From: Prevotella sp. khp7
Lineage (GTDB): Bacteria; Bacteroidota; Bacteroidia; Bacteroidales; Bacteroidaceae
Reading direction: 5' to 3'
Assembly: GCF_900109055.1 (NCBI RefSeq)
Contig: NZ_FOIV01000003.1
Location: 434,001 to 498,000 of the forward strand
Length of the DNA: 64,000 nt
The position numbers were made by a program, and so were the translations under genes. Shown one piece after another: positions 35,257-45,397 of this stretch; the first letter of the stretch is position 1; each line of letters opens with the position of its first letter. The notes under the pieces were generated by a model that was not told where the DNA came from, did no database searches, and saw nothing but the letters and a program-made list of their open reading frames with translations.

Positions 35257-36526
35257 ATGCCTTTTTCTTTCCGAACTCTGGGTCTATCTTCAGTAGCGAT
35301 GACACGAGGTAGGTAATGAGGCAGGAGAGTATTACGATGAGGAAGAACCCCTGATAACCTACACTCTCCTGAAGGGCTCCCGCAAAGAGCCCGGGTATCA
35401 TCATCGACAGGGCCATGAAGGCGGTGCAGATAGCGTAATGGGCAGTCTTGTGCTCACCCTGACTATAATAGATAAGGTAGAGCATATAGGCTGAGAAGCC
35501 AAAGCCATAACCAAATTGCTCTAAGAAAATGCAGATGTTGATGACGATGAGATCAGTGGGCAGGGCACAGGAGAGGTAGACGTATACGATATCGGGTATC
35601 GTGATAGCCATCACCATAGGCCATAACCAGCGCTTCAGTCCGTCGCGGCTGGCGCAGATGCCGCCAAGAATGCCACCAAGTGTGAGACCAATGACGCCAA
35701 CAGTGCCCTGAACAAGGCCGAACTCGCCGTCTGAGAGCCCTAAGCCGCCGTTTTTGGTGCTGTCAACCAGAAAAAGCGCACTCACTTTAGATAGCAGTCC
35801 TTCTGGCATGCGGTAGAACAGCATGAAGCAGATGCCTACCCACATTTGGGGCTTATGGAAGAAAGTGACCAGCGTGAGCCAGAACTCGCGTATGATGTCG
35901 CGGGCTGTCTTCTGTGTCTTCTCACCATCCTCGGCAGGGCGTGGTAGAGCCCAGTTGTGGTAAAGCCACAGGGCGATGAAGAGGCCCGCTACCAGGTAGA
36001 ATACAAGGCTCCACGAGTACTGGATACTGCGTGTGAGCACCTGAAGGGCGCCAGCCAAACCAACCAGCAAACCAGATGAGAAGATGGTGGCTATGCGATA
36101 GAATGTGGAACGTATGCCTACGAAATAGGCCTGCTGGTGCTGGTTGAGCCCCAGCATATAAAAACCGTCGGCTGCAATGTCGTGGGTGGCGCTCGAGAAG
36201 GCCATCAGCCAGAAGAAAGCCAGTGAACCTTGCAACCAGAAAGGACCAGGAATAGTGAATGCGATGCCTGCTAGGGCGGCGGCAATCAGTATCTGCATGG
36301 TGATAATCCACCAGCGCTTGGTGCGCAACATGTCAACAAAAGGGCTCCACAGAGGTTTGATGACCCAAGGCAGATAGAGCCATGAAGTGTAGAGCGTGAT
36401 GTCGGTGTTAGACAAGCCGAGGCGCTTGTAGATGATGACCGAGATGGTCATAACGGCCACGTAAGGCACGCCTTCGGCAAAATAAAGGGTGGGCACCCAA
36501 GCCCAGGGGGATTTTTGTTTACTCAT
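35255..36526 (-). CDS. ampG-like: AmpG-like MFS permease (probable muropeptide transporter)
   Basis: 423 residues, about 12 membrane helices. AmpG-type features are [16 protein letters not shown] at the N terminus, [14 protein letters not shown], and [14 protein letters not shown] in TM4. AmpG imports anhydromuropeptides released from peptidoglycan. Its start overlaps the end of the SpoIID-fusion gene by eight bases, so the two are translated as a unit, which supports a wall-turnover role. Confidence 0.85.
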   Translation of the reverse strand: MSKQKSPWAWVPTLYFAEGVPYVAVMTISVIIYKRLGLSNTDITLYTSWLYLPWVIKPLWSPFVDMLRTKRWWIITMQILIAAALAGIAFTIPGPFWLQGSLAFFWLMAFSSATHDIAADGFYMLGLNQHQQAYFVGIRSTFYRIATIFSSGLLVGLAGALQVLTRSIQYSWSLVFYLVAGLFIALWLYHNWALPRPAEDGEKTQKTARDIIREFWLTLVTFFHKPQMWVGICFMLFYRMPEGLLSKVSALFLVDSTKNGGLGLSDGEFGLVQGTVGVIGLTLGGILGGICASRDGLKRWLWPMVMAITIPDIVYVYLSCALPTDLIVINICIFLEQFGYGFGFSAYMLYLIYYSQGEHKTAHYAICTAFMALSMMIPGLFAGALQESVGYQGFFLIVILSCLITYLVSSLLKIDPEFGKKKA

Positions 36527-39500
36527 ATAGACGTTCTATTTGTGCATTGCGATAATAGAAAAGAAGAATCTCGTCATAGCTCTTGCCCTGTTCGCCCATC
36601 ACGGCGGCACCAATCTGGCAAAGACCCACACCGTGTCCCCAGCCCTTGCCGTGAAGGATGAAACGCCCGTTCTGCTTCTCCACCTCAAAGGCAGAGCTCA
36701 TAAGGTGACTCTCGCTGAGTGCGCGACGTATCTCAAGTTCCTTACCGATGGTGAATGTTTTCTTTGTGCCAACAATCTTGAGGCGCCAGATGCGGCCGCT
36801 CTTACCGCGATCGAGGGGGACAAGGTCCTCGATAAGTCCGAAATCGTCTTTCAGCTTACGGTTCACGAGTTCTGAAAGCTGCTCCTGCGTGTATTCCACC
36901 GTCCAACGATAGAAGTCGGGCGTCTCCTGGTCGAAATCGTTGAGAACCTGCGAAAGGATATGCTTGTCGCTGGTGTTGCAATAAGGGTCGCTGAAGCTCA
37001 CAAGATAAGGTTTGGGCGTGTCTTCCCAACAATATTGGAACTCTTCTGTCTCGCCACCGCAGCATTTATGGAAACGGGCATCGCAGATTTCGCCGTCGTA
37101 GGCCAATACCTGACCTCGAGTTTCGCGAATGGCCTCCTCAACATGTTTATTGCTGGCCTTGGTGATACCCTGATAGCGCTGACAATGGTCGTCGGCACAT
37201 ACGTCGAAGATAGTATGATCTTCGCGGTCGTACCAGCGGATAAGCTCATCGTCTTTCTTGATAAACGAGAAGAAACTGTCAGTTCCTTCCTGATGCTTCT
37301 GGCGCTTCTCCATCTGAGCCAGTAGCCATGAACGTGATATGACGGCATGAGCCTTCAGAAACTCGAGTGATGATGTTGCCGACATCTCGCTGGAGATGAC
37401 GCTGGTGAGATACTTTTCTGCTGGCAACTCGTTGATTGCCACTATTTTATCAGCCTCTACGACAATGCGCAGGGTGCCTTCGAAGGTTTGTGTCTCCTTG
37501 CGCTCCCAATGGAAGTTGACACCGATGGTGACATCTTGCAGAGAGAACGATGCATTGCCTTCCTGTGGCCTGAAGGTGAGGTTACGATAGAGTGTGCCTC
37601 GCCACAGAATGCCGCCCTCGGAGAACTTAACGGTCTGCTCGCCAGTGATGACCTCGCCTTTGGCGATATAAGGGCTGTTGAGCGAGAACGATATTTTGTC
37701 GGCAGTGATGATGCCAACGCTGACGCTAGGTTCTTTCTGAATAGAGAGTTGGGCGTTGAGCATGGGGCGCTTCTCGGGCTCACTGCTCTTCAGGTTAGCG
37801 ATGACCTGCTGCAACTCGTCATGTGTCAGCGATACCTCCTTTAGAATGTCGAGCACCATTTCCGGTGTGATGCGCTCGAAATCTTCCTGACGCGGAGTGA
37901 TGATAAGTCCCGCCATGTCGAGTGCTCCTGGAGATATGATGAACTGAGCGTCGCCATCAGCATAATAGCAGTCTGGTCGATGCTTGCGACGTGGGAATAC
38001 TACCGAAAGATACTCGTCATCGTGGCGCCAGCTCACGATGTTCATCATAGGTTCTGTCTCGTCTTCACGCTGCGGCAGAGCTTCGTAGAGGCGTCGGAAC
38101 AGTTGTTCGTCGCCATACTGTGAACGGCTGCGGATAAGCAAAGCAGGACAGAGATATTCGTCAATCAGCGATATGCCCTCATCCTCGTTAAGACTGATAA
38201 TCGGCGTAAGGTTGTGACTCAGTCGCTTCCACGACATCTGCAATGGAAGAATGCCGCTGGTACCTGCTTGGAAATGAGCATGGTCGGGGGCTGAGGCTCC
38301 ACATTTCGGACCGTTGTAGAACACCATGAGTTCTGGATACTCCCCAAGTATCTTGTGAATCTTGCCGTAAGCCTCGCGAATGAGCTGTGGCTCATGCTTC
38401 ACGCTGGGAATGGTGAAGTGGATGGGCAGGATGGGGAAGGGATTGACCAGCAGATCATACTGACTGTCGATAGATTTCTTGAGCTGTTCCTTGGGACGGT
38501 TGCGCTCGCAGAGGAAACAAGGGCGCTCGGCAATGGCCTTCTTGTCGATGCTGGCTCCTGTTGACACCATGCGGGCAGGATTCCACTGTACATGGATGTT
38601 CGATGCCCCCATGACGAGTTCGCGGCTCTTGGCGTTGCGCAGATCATGATAGCGGTTCCGTGCATCGTCCCACTTCTCGAGCTGGCGGTTGAAAAAGCGC
38701 AGCAGTGGTGAGTCGTTCATCAGCTCCTGCTTGCCCTGCAACATCTGTTGGCGTGCCATAATCTCGAGTGTGCGCAAACGGTCTTTGTAGAGGTTGTTGG
38801 CGTTGACCTTATCGATACTCAAGGCAGCATCGCTGTTGCCTCCCCAGCGTCGACAGAGATAGAGCTCGCTGAAAATGCGGCCTATTCGGTAGTGGCGTGA
38901 GAAGATGAGCCCCAGGGCATAGTCCTCACCATACGATGTATTGGGAAATCGTACTTGGCGCAGCAAAGGGGTGAAGAAGGCACGCGGAGCGCCCAGTCCG
39001 TTGATGCGCAAAGCGTTGTTGGGCCCATTCTCGTCAGTCCACTCGTGGTGGTCTATCAAGCCTGGCGGTAGGGTGTTCAGCTCGAAGTCGCACATGCGAT
39101 AAGAGCCAATCACCATAGCAGCGTTCTGCTTATAGAAGCAGTCTACTATCTGCTGCAGTGTCTTGGGCGAAGAATAGAGGTCGTCGGAATCCAATTGAAC
39201 GGCAAAGCGTCCGCAGTGGTCGTCGTTGATGGCCTGGTTCCAACAGCCGCCAATGCCCAGATCCGTGCGCTCTGGAATGATATGCACCAGTCGCTCATCG
39301 TGGAAGGAACGCAGCAGCTCCGTGGTTTTGTCCGTAGAGTGATTGTCAACGACGATGACGTTGAACTTGAAGTTGGCTTTCTGCCCCAGAGCGCTGTTCA
39401 CCGCGTCGCAGATAGTTTTCTCGCGGTTGTAAACGGGGATGATGACAGAGGCCTCGAACTCGAACTCCTGTTCGTTGAAGTCTGGGCGACGATAGAAAGA

Positions 39501-40205
39501 AGGGTCTATCTTAGCGCCTATTTCAGCCAGATGAGCTGTGGCCGCATGTTCCATTTCAACCTGCACGTCGCGGTTGGCAGGGTTCACGTAGTCGAATTGC
39601 TTCACGCCAGAGGCTCGGGTATCCGTCTCCTCTTCTGTGTAGAGTTTCTCATTGATGTGGAACAGCTGACCGTTGCGACTCAGAAAGAGGCGCAGGGCAT
39701 AGAGCCCGGCGTGGCGATAATCGTGCTCACCAGCCTGCATGGCGAAGGTGTGGAGCAGAGACGTCTTGATCAGCCACAGCGAACCGAAATCGAAATCGTC
39801 GCGTATACTGCCCTTCTGATAGTCGATGACGGGGTGATCCTGTCGCTTGGCTTCGGTGATGTCGTAGTGGTCGGCATAGACCATGGCGGCATCAGAGTCA
39901 GAGGCAATGCGCAGCATGCGGTCGAGGGCTCCGTCGCCCATCTGCAGCTGGCGAGGCTTCGTCTGTAGCAGCACATAGTCGGCCTGTGCGTTTTCGGCAA
40001 TGCTGGCAATGGTATTGCTGCTGCAGAGATTGTCGACGAGAATCTGTTTGCAGTCAGAGAGGGTTCTGGCGTCCTTGTCTGAAAGCGATTCTGTGACAAG
40101 CAGATAGATATGTTGAATAGTCTTGCTGCCTCTCAGTTGCGAAACAGTGTGCTGAGTGGCCTGAATGTCGTCGCAAGGCAAAAAACAGTCAATTTTTTCT
40201 CTCAT
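36519..40205 (-). CDS. 1228-residue fusion: glycosyltransferase-like, HIT-like (DUF4922) and SpoIID/LytB domains
   Basis: Domains in order: a GT-A-like segment without clear DxD (1-215); a GT2 domain (250-480) with [12 protein letters not shown] at 339-342 and GEDY at 426-429; a DUF4922/HIT-like nucleotidyl-transfer domain (about 555-800) with CFLC at 563-566 and HAHFQ at 642-646, the histidine-triad-like motif of GalT/Ap4A phosphorylase; and a SpoIID/LytB domain (about 825-1228) with [10 protein letters not shown], catalytic-type Glu940 in SSEMSA, KCCGG at 1047-1051 and [11 protein letters not shown] at 1189-1199. SpoIID proteins are peptidoglycan lytic transglycosylases that act on stripped glycans. 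No signal peptide is visible. Coupling to AmpG suggests muropeptide handling. Confidence 0.88.
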   Translation of the reverse strand: MREKIDCFLPCDDIQATQHTVSQLRGSKTIQHIYLLVTESLSDKDARTLSDCKQILVDNLCSSNTIASIAENAQADYVLLQTKPRQLQMGDGALDRMLRIASDSDAAMVYADHYDITEAKRQDHPVIDYQKGSIRDDFDFGSLWLIKTSLLHTFAMQAGEHDYRHAGLYALRLFLSRNGQLFHINEKLYTEEETDTRASGVKQFDYVNPANRDVQVEMEHAATAHLAEIGAKIDPSFYRRPDFNEQEFEFEASVIIPVYNREKTICDAVNSALGQKANFKFNVIVVDNHSTDKTTELLRSFHDERLVHIIPERTDLGIGGCWNQAINDDHCGRFAVQLDSDDLYSSPKTLQQIVDCFYKQNAAMVIGSYRMCDFELNTLPPGLIDHHEWTDENGPNNALRINGLGAPRAFFTPLLRQVRFPNTSYGEDYALGLIFSRHYRIGRIFSELYLCRRWGGNSDAALSIDKVNANNLYKDRLRTLEIMARQQMLQGKQELMNDSPLLRFFNRQLEKWDDARNRYHDLRNAKSRELVMGASNIHVQWNPARMVSTGASIDKKAIAERPCFLCERNRPKEQLKKSIDSQYDLLVNPFPILPIHFTIPSVKHEPQLIREAYGKIHKILGEYPELMVFYNGPKCGASAPDHAHFQAGTSGILPLQMSWKRLSHNLTPIISLNEDEGISLIDEYLCPALLIRSRSQYGDEQLFRRLYEALPQREDETEPMMNIVSWRHDDEYLSVVFPRRKHRPDCYYADGDAQFIISPGALDMAGLIITPRQEDFERITPEMVLDILKEVSLTHDELQQVIANLKSSEPEKRPMLNAQLSIQKEPSVSVGIITADKISFSLNSPYIAKGEVITGEQTVKFSEGGILWRGTLYRNLTFRPQEGNASFSLQDVTIGVNFHWERKETQTFEGTLRIVVEADKIVAINELPAEKYLTSVISSEMSATSSLEFLKAHAVISRSWLLAQMEKRQKHQEGTDSFFSFIKKDDELIRWYDREDHTIFDVCADDHCQRYQGITKASNKHVEEAIRETRGQVLAYDGEICDARFHKCCGGETEEFQYCWEDTPKPYLVSFSDPYCNTSDKHILSQVLNDFDQETPDFYRWTVEYTQEQLSELVNRKLKDDFGLIEDLVPLDRGKSGRIWRLKIVGTKKTFTIGKELEIRRALSESHLMSSAFEVEKQNGRFILHGKGWGHGVGLCQIGAAVMGEQGKSYDEILLFYYRNAQIERLYE

Positions 40206-40257
40206 GGGGTGTATTTAGTCGTTTATTTAAGGTGCAAATTTCGCATAATTTTTCGAG

Positions 40258-40300
40258 AATACCAAATAAATGAATGGAAAATCCAAATAAATTTGGTATT
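40258..40300. repeat. 10-bp inverted repeat upstream of the rlmN promoter
   Basis: AATACCAAAT (40258-40267) and ATTTGGTATT (40291-40300) are perfect complements with 23 bases between. They precede the rlmN -7 box (TACCTTTG, 40316-40323) and may be an operator. Confidence 0.4.
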
Positions 40301-40340
40301 TCACTTGGTAATTCGTACCTTTGCAGCAAATTTGAAATCA

Positions 40341-41384
40341 ATGAACATCGAAAAGAAAGTTTTGCTTGGCATGTCGCTCGAAGAACTGAAGGCTGCTGTG
40401 AAAGAGCTGGGTATGCCCCAGTTTACGGCCGCCCAGATAGCGAAGTGGCTGTATCAGCAGCACGTGAGGAGTATCGATGATATGACCAATATCTCGAAAG
40501 CCAACCGCGAGCGGCTCTCTGAGCAGTATGCTGTCGGCACGATGGACCCCATAGACTGTCAGCGCTCCAAAGACGGCACCATCAAGTATCTTTTCCCTGT
40601 AGGCGACGCTTCGAAATTCGTAGAGACGGTATACATTCCTGATGGCGACAGAGCCACGCTCTGCGTATCGTGTCAGGTAGGTTGTAAAATGAACTGCCTG
40701 TTCTGTCAGACGGGTAAGCAAGGTTTCGAGGGAAGTCTGACGGCTGGTGACATCCTGAACCAGATTTATGCGCTGCCAGAGCGTGAGACGCTGACCAATA
40801 TCGTGTTCATGGGACAAGGAGAGCCGATGGATAACCTCGACAACGTGTTGCGTGCCACAGAGGTGCTGACGCAGGATTGGGGCTATGCATGGAGCCCTCG
40901 CCGCATCACGGTGAGCAGTGTGGGCGTAAAGGGCAAACTGAAGCGTTTCCTTGATGAGAGCGAGTGCCATGTAGCCATTTCGATGCACTCGCCGCTGCCC
41001 GAGCAGCGCCAGCGGCTGATGCCTGCCGAGCGCCAGATGTCAATCACCGAGGTTGTCGACTTGCTGAAGCAATATGATTTCACCCACCAGCGCCGCTGTT
41101 CGTTTGAATACATCTGCTTTGCCGGACTCAACGACACCACCACTCACGCCCGTGAGATCGTGAAGCTGTTGCAGGGCTTGGAATGCAGGGTGAATCTAAT
41201 CCGTTTCCACGAGATACCAGACGTAGACCTGCCCGGTGCCGACGAGAAACGTATGGAGGCGCTGCGGGATTATCTGACGAAGCACGGTGTCTTTACAACC
41301 ATACGCGCCAGCCGTGGTCAAGACATCTTTGCCGCGTGTGGCTTGCTGTCGACGGCCGCCAAGGGAGGGCTGAAAGAGAAATGA
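40341..41384 (+). CDS. rlmN: 23S rRNA (adenine-2503-C2)/tRNA methyltransferase RlmN
   Basis: 347 residues from ATG 40341; the longer upstream frame crosses the promoter. The radical-SAM cluster motif CKMNCLFC (Cx3Cx2C), GQGEPMDN, SSVGVKGKL, NLIRFHEIP and the C-terminal catalytic Cys in FAACGLLS are all present. It methylates A2503 of 23S rRNA and A37 of some tRNAs. The promoter box TACCTTTG is at 40316-40323. The pdxA-like gene follows after 20 bp. Confidence 0.97.
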   Translation: MNIEKKVLLGMSLEELKAAVKELGMPQFTAAQIAKWLYQQHVRSIDDMTNISKANRERLSEQYAVGTMDPIDCQRSKDGTIKYLFPVGDASKFVETVYIPDGDRATLCVSCQVGCKMNCLFCQTGKQGFEGSLTAGDILNQIYALPERETLTNIVFMGQGEPMDNLDNVLRATEVLTQDWGYAWSPRRITVSSVGVKGKLKRFLDESECHVAISMHSPLPEQRQRLMPAERQMSITEVVDLLKQYDFTHQRRCSFEYICFAGLNDTTTHAREIVKLLQGLECRVNLIRFHEIPDVDLPGADEKRMEALRDYLTKHGVFTTIRASRGQDIFAACGLLSTAAKGGLKEK

Positions 41385-41404
41385 TAAAACGATAATTGAC
41401 AAAT

Positions 41405-42490
41405 ATGGAAGATAGAAGAATTCGCGTGGCCATCACGCACGGAGATACCAACGGCATAGGCTATGAGGTGATATTCAAAACGTTTGAAGACCCCATGATG
41501 CTTGAGCTCTGTACACCTATTATATATGGCTCGCCCAAGGTGGCAGCCTATCATCGTAAGGCACTGAATCTGGATATTCCGTTCAATGCCATCAATAATG
41601 CCGAGGAGGCCCGCGAGGGGCGTCTGAACGTGTTGGCTGCTTTCGACGATGACGTGAAGGTGGAGTTCGGTCAGCCCACGGACGAGTCGGCAGAGGCAGC
41701 TCGTAAAGCTGTGCAGCGCGCCAAGGAAGATATGGTGAAGCGACTCTACGATGTGCTGGTGATGGCACCCGTGAAGCCGAACCCCAATCCTTCGAAAGAC
41801 GACAAGGCACTGCTGCTGATGGTGTGCGATGCCGTACGTATCGGTTTGGTAACCAGTCGCTTGCCTATCAAGGATGTGCCTCAGTCGATTACTGTGGAAA
41901 GGCTGGTCGATAAGGCCGTTATCTTCCATCAGAGTCTGAAGCGCGATTTCCGCATCTCCAACCCCCGTATCGCCGTGCTGGCGCTGAATCCTCAGGAGGG
42001 CGCTGAAGAGAATGAAATCATCCGTCCCGCCATCGAGGCGATGGAGAAAGAGCATGTTCAGGCCTTTGGCCCCTACATAGCCGACGACTTCTTCGGCAAT
42101 AATCTGTATGAGCAGTTCGATGGTGTTCTGGCTATGTTCGACGATCAGGCTGTGGCGGCCTTCGACACCCTTGCTCAGGAGTATGGCGTTAAACTGAAGG
42201 CGGGCATCACCGCCATCTGTGCTACCCCCGACCACGGTCCTGCTTTCGATATTGCCGGACAGGGTGTCGCCAGCGAACACTCGCTGCGTCATGCCATCTA
42301 TACGGCCATCGACATGTATCGCAACCGCATCAGCTATGATGCACCTTTTGCCCATCCGTTGCCGAAACTCTATCATGAGAAGCGCGAAGACGGCGATAAG
42401 GCCCGTTTTGCCATGCCCAAGGCCAAGGACCTGTTCAAGAAACCCCAGCCAGGAGCGCAGCCTGCTGCTCCTGCTGAAACGAAGGAATGA
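41405..42490 (+). CDS. PdxA-like protein with all three metal-binding histidines replaced
   Basis: 361 residues from ATG 41405. The fold is clearly PdxA (4-hydroxythreonine-4-phosphate dehydrogenase): VAITHGDTNGIGYEVI, LVTSRLPIKDVPQSIT, TPDHGPAFDIAGQG. Known PdxA enzymes bind divalent metal through His in GHTE, NPHxG and YHDQG (E. coli His166, 211, 266). Here these read SKDDK (130-134), NPQEG (Gln197) and FDDQ (Asp246), and TTH of the active site reads TSR (Arg152). It also has an extra Pro/Ala-rich tail (about 346-361). Classical activity is therefore doubtful, although the frame is intact and the gene sits in a tight operon (4-bp overlap with the next gene). It may have a new substrate or be structural. 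Confidence 0.88.
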   Translation: MEDRRIRVAITHGDTNGIGYEVIFKTFEDPMMLELCTPIIYGSPKVAAYHRKALNLDIPFNAINNAEEAREGRLNVLAAFDDDVKVEFGQPTDESAEAARKAVQRAKEDMVKRLYDVLVMAPVKPNPNPSKDDKALLLMVCDAVRIGLVTSRLPIKDVPQSITVERLVDKAVIFHQSLKRDFRISNPRIAVLALNPQEGAEENEIIRPAIEAMEKEHVQAFGPYIADDFFGNNLYEQFDGVLAMFDDQAVAAFDTLAQEYGVKLKAGITAICATPDHGPAFDIAGQGVASEHSLRHAIYTAIDMYRNRISYDAPFAHPLPKLYHEKREDGDKARFAMPKAKDLFKKPQPGAQPAAPAETKE

Positions 42491-43491
42491 AGAAGAAATA
42501 CCAGAACGGCTTTTTCATCTTCGGTCTGATAGTGCTGATCGTGATGGTGACACAGCTCGACTTCCACGAAGTATGGGCTGGCGTCAGGCATGCCGGCTAC
42601 TGGTTTCTCGCCGTGATAGCCCTCTGGGGCGTGCTCTACATGCTCAACACCGCCTCGTGGTATATCATTATCAACAGCATCGGCAACGAGCATGGTGTGT
42701 GCCGTAAGTGCAAGGTGGGCTTCTGGTGGCTCTATAAGATCACCATCTCGGCCTTTGCGCTCAACTATGCTACGCCAGGCGGACTGATGGGCGGCGAACC
42801 CTATCGCATCATGTCGCTCTCGCCGAAGATCGGCGGTCAGAAAGCTTCGTCGTCGGTCATCCTTTTCGTGATGACCCACATCTACAGCCATTTCTGGTTC
42901 TGGCTGCTCTCGGTGCCTCTCTACCTGTTCACACAGAAGATGACCCCCATCACCTATATTCTGCTGCCCATCATCGCAGCCGTGGCTTTGTTGGCTATCT
43001 GGTTCTTCCAGCGGGGCTATCGTAAAGGTATTGCCGTGACGGGTATGAAGCTGTTGAGCCACTTCCCGATGGTGAAGAAGTGGGCTCAGCCTTATGTGGA
43101 GCGCAACAAGGATAAGCTGGCCGAGGTCGATGCTCAGATAGCGGCGCTTCACAATCAGAATCCCCGCACGTTTGTCGCTGCCGTGCTGCTCGAACTCGGC
43201 TGCCGTCTGTTCTCCACGCTCGAGATATACTTCATCCTGCTGGTCATCATGCCTGAGGTGACGATACCTCAATGCGTGCTCATCTACGCCTTCACCACGC
43301 TTTTCGCCAACATGCTCTTTTTCATGCCTCTGCAACTGGGTGGCCGCGAGGGCGGTTTCCTCATGTCTACCGAGGGACTCAGCCTGTCGGCTCAGGCGGG
43401 CATCTTCGTGGCGCTGCTGGTGCGTGTGCGCGAACTCATCTGGACGGCCGTCGGCTTGGCGCTGATCAAGTTCGACAAGCGCGAAAAATGA
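42487..43491 (+). CDS. Flippase-like (UPF0104/LPG synthase TM region) integral membrane protein
   Basis: 334 residues with about eight helices. The family markers are LNYATPGGLMGGEPYR (about 98-113) and FFMPLQLGGREGGF (about 278-291), the conserved P-x-x-x-G-x-x-E/R pattern of the lysylphosphatidylglycerol synthase/UPF0104 membrane domain. Relatives act in lipid or glycolipid translocation, but this one has no catalytic partner domain. ATG overlaps the pdxA-like stop (ATGA). Confidence 0.82.
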   Translation: MKKKYQNGFFIFGLIVLIVMVTQLDFHEVWAGVRHAGYWFLAVIALWGVLYMLNTASWYIIINSIGNEHGVCRKCKVGFWWLYKITISAFALNYATPGGLMGGEPYRIMSLSPKIGGQKASSSVILFVMTHIYSHFWFWLLSVPLYLFTQKMTPITYILLPIIAAVALLAIWFFQRGYRKGIAVTGMKLLSHFPMVKKWAQPYVERNKDKLAEVDAQIAALHNQNPRTFVAAVLLELGCRLFSTLEIYFILLVIMPEVTIPQCVLIYAFTTLFANMLFFMPLQLGGREGGFLMSTEGLSLSAQAGIFVALLVRVRELIWTAVGLALIKFDKREK

Positions 43492-43541
43492 TATTTGTGT
43501 TAAAATTCTGCCAAAATTGCAGATAATTCAGAAATAATATG

Positions 43542-43549
43542 TAATTTTG
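43542..43549 (+). promoter_or_regulatory. -7 promoter box for the sigma-54 activator gene
   Basis: TAATTTTG, eight bases before ATG 43558; a near-leaderless start is predicted for an operon that continues to secG. Confidence 0.6.
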
Positions 43550-43557
43550 TCAGCTCA

Positions 43558-44799
43558 ATGAAGACTTCTGAACTTCAGACAATCAAACAGCGGTACAACA
43601 TCGTAGGCAACTGCGAAGCGTTGAACCATGCGCTCGACGTCGCTCTGCAAGTGGCGCCGACCGACCTTAGTGTGCTCATCGTCGGCGAGAGCGGAGTGGG
43701 TAAGGAGATTATCCCCCGTGTGATACACGACAATTCTCCCCGCCGCCGCGAGAAGTATTTCGCCATCAACTGCGGTTCCATCCCCGAGGGTACCATCGAC
43801 TCCGAACTGTTCGGCCACGTTAAGGGCTCGTTTACGGGCGCAATCAACGATTCGCCAGGCTACTTCGGTGTGGCCAACAAGGGTACGCTGTTCCTCGACG
43901 AGGTGGGCGAACTGCCGCTGGCCACTCAGGCCCGCCTGCTGCGAGTGCTCGAGACGGGCGAGTATATACCCGTAGGAGCCACCGAGGTGCGCAAGACCGA
44001 TGTGCGCATCGTGGCAGCCACCAATGTGAATATCCGTCAGGCCATCAGCGAGGGCCGCTTCCGCGAGGACCTCTACTATCGCCTGAACTCGATACCCATC
44101 CAGATACCGCCTCTGCGCGACCGTGGCGAGGACATCGTATTGCTGTTCCGCCTGTTTGCTATGCAGATGGCCGAGAAGTACAAGATGGACCGCGTGGTGC
44201 TCGACGAGGGCGCCAAGCAGCTGCTGATGAAGTATAAGTGGCCCGGCAACGTGCGCCAGCTGAAGAACATCACCGAGCAGATCAGCATTCTCTCGCCCGA
44301 ACGCAACATCACGGCAGCCATGCTGAGCCAGTTTATTCCGCAGGACCAGGAGACCACCCAGCTGGCCACCATCCATCGCGAGGGCGACCACTCGTTTGAG
44401 AACGAACGCGAGATACTCTACAAGATACTCTTCGAACTGCGCGGAAACGTGAACGACATGCGCCGCGAGATGGGGCTGCTGAAAAAGCAGCTCGACGACG
44501 TGCAGGGCACAAGAGCAGCAGGCGCGGGCACGCAGATATCAGGAGGCACCCAGTTGGCGCCGATACAGCCCATCAGCCATATGCAGCCCATGCAGCCGAT
44601 GGCCGAGGACGCCTTTGCCGAGGAGTATGTAGAACCCGAACGGGAGCCCGAGAACCTGAACCTGAACGACGTGAGCAAGCAGATGCTCGAGAAAGCCCTG
44701 GAGCGCAACCACGGCAACCGCCGTAAAGCCGCGCAGGAGCTGGGCATCAGCGATCGCACGCTCTACCGCAGACTGAAGCAGTATGGACTCGACAGCTGA
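43558..44799 (+). CDS. Sigma-54-dependent transcriptional activator without receiver domain
   Basis: 413 residues. The AAA+ domain begins almost at the N terminus: Walker A GESGVGKE (43-50), the sigma-54 contact loop GSFTGA (90-95; the usual form is GAFTGA), Walker B GTLFLDEVGEL and the R-finger region RFREDLYYRLN. A linker rich in Gln/Pro/Met leads to a Fis-type HTH at the C terminus (NRRKAAQELGISDRTLYRRLKQYG). It has no sensory domain, so activity must be set by partners or expression. It heads an operon with lptE, a TPR protein and secG, an order I recall from other Bacteroidetes. Confidence 0.92.
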   Translation: MKTSELQTIKQRYNIVGNCEALNHALDVALQVAPTDLSVLIVGESGVGKEIIPRVIHDNSPRRREKYFAINCGSIPEGTIDSELFGHVKGSFTGAINDSPGYFGVANKGTLFLDEVGELPLATQARLLRVLETGEYIPVGATEVRKTDVRIVAATNVNIRQAISEGRFREDLYYRLNSIPIQIPPLRDRGEDIVLLFRLFAMQMAEKYKMDRVVLDEGAKQLLMKYKWPGNVRQLKNITEQISILSPERNITAAMLSQFIPQDQETTQLATIHREGDHSFENEREILYKILFELRGNVNDMRREMGLLKKQLDDVQGTRAAGAGTQISGGTQLAPIQPISHMQPMQPMAEDAFAEEYVEPEREPENLNLNDVSKQMLEKALERNHGNRRKAAQELGISDRTLYRRLKQYGLDS

Positions 44800-44836
44800 G
44801 CGGGTGGGGTGGAAAGTAAGAAGAAAAAGTAAAAAG

Positions 44837-45391
44837 ATGAAAGATAAGATTTTCTCAATGATAAGGCAATCCGGTGTTGGCAGAAAACTGTGCCAGGTTC
44901 TACCCCTTTACCTTGTTGCCCTTTTACTTTTATCCTGCTCCGTGAGCTATAAGTTCAACGGCGCCAGCATCGATTATAACAAGACTAAAACCATCCAGAT
45001 CGCCGACTTTCCCGTGCGCTCCAGCTATGTGTGGGCACCTATGGGGTCGATGTTCAACAACCGTCTGAAAGACGAGTACGCCAGCCATACCAAGCTGGAA
45101 CAGGTGAAACGCAATGGCGACCTGAAGATAGAGGGCGAAATCATCCGCTACGAGCAGCGCAACAAGGCCGTCAGCGCCGAGGGCTACTCAGCCTCTACCG
45201 AGCTCTCGATCACCGTCAACGTGAGGTTTACCAACAATACAAACCACGCTGAGGACTTCGAACAGCAGTTCACGGCTCAGGAGAGCTACGACTCAACCCT
45301 CTCGCTCAACTCCGTACAGGAGGAACTCGTAGGCAAGATGTTCGATGCCATCATCGACCAGATATTCAACGCAACCGTAGCCAACTGGTAA
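44837..45391 (+). CDS. lptE: LptE-family LPS-assembly lipoprotein
   Basis: 184 residues from ATG 44837; the frame from 44783 overlaps the activator gene. The hydrophobic signal ends in ALLLLSCSVSYKFNGASIDY, typical of Bacteroidetes LptE, and the body has FPVRSSYVWAPMGSMFNNRLKDEY. LptE plugs the LptD barrel and helps place LPS in the outer membrane. The next gene starts seven bases after the stop. Confidence 0.88.
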   Translation: MKDKIFSMIRQSGVGRKLCQVLPLYLVALLLLSCSVSYKFNGASIDYNKTKTIQIADFPVRSSYVWAPMGSMFNNRLKDEYASHTKLEQVKRNGDLKIEGEIIRYEQRNKAVSAEGYSASTELSITVNVRFTNNTNHAEDFEQQFTAQESYDSTLSLNSVQEELVGKMFDAIIDQIFNATVANW

Positions 45392-45397
45392 GAAAGA

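Noticed and set aside
42373..43335. Minus-strand 320-codon frame opposite the pdxA-like and flippase-like genes
   Set aside because: Antisense shadow, His/Glu/Gln-rich, crossing two plus-strand genes with recognised motifs.
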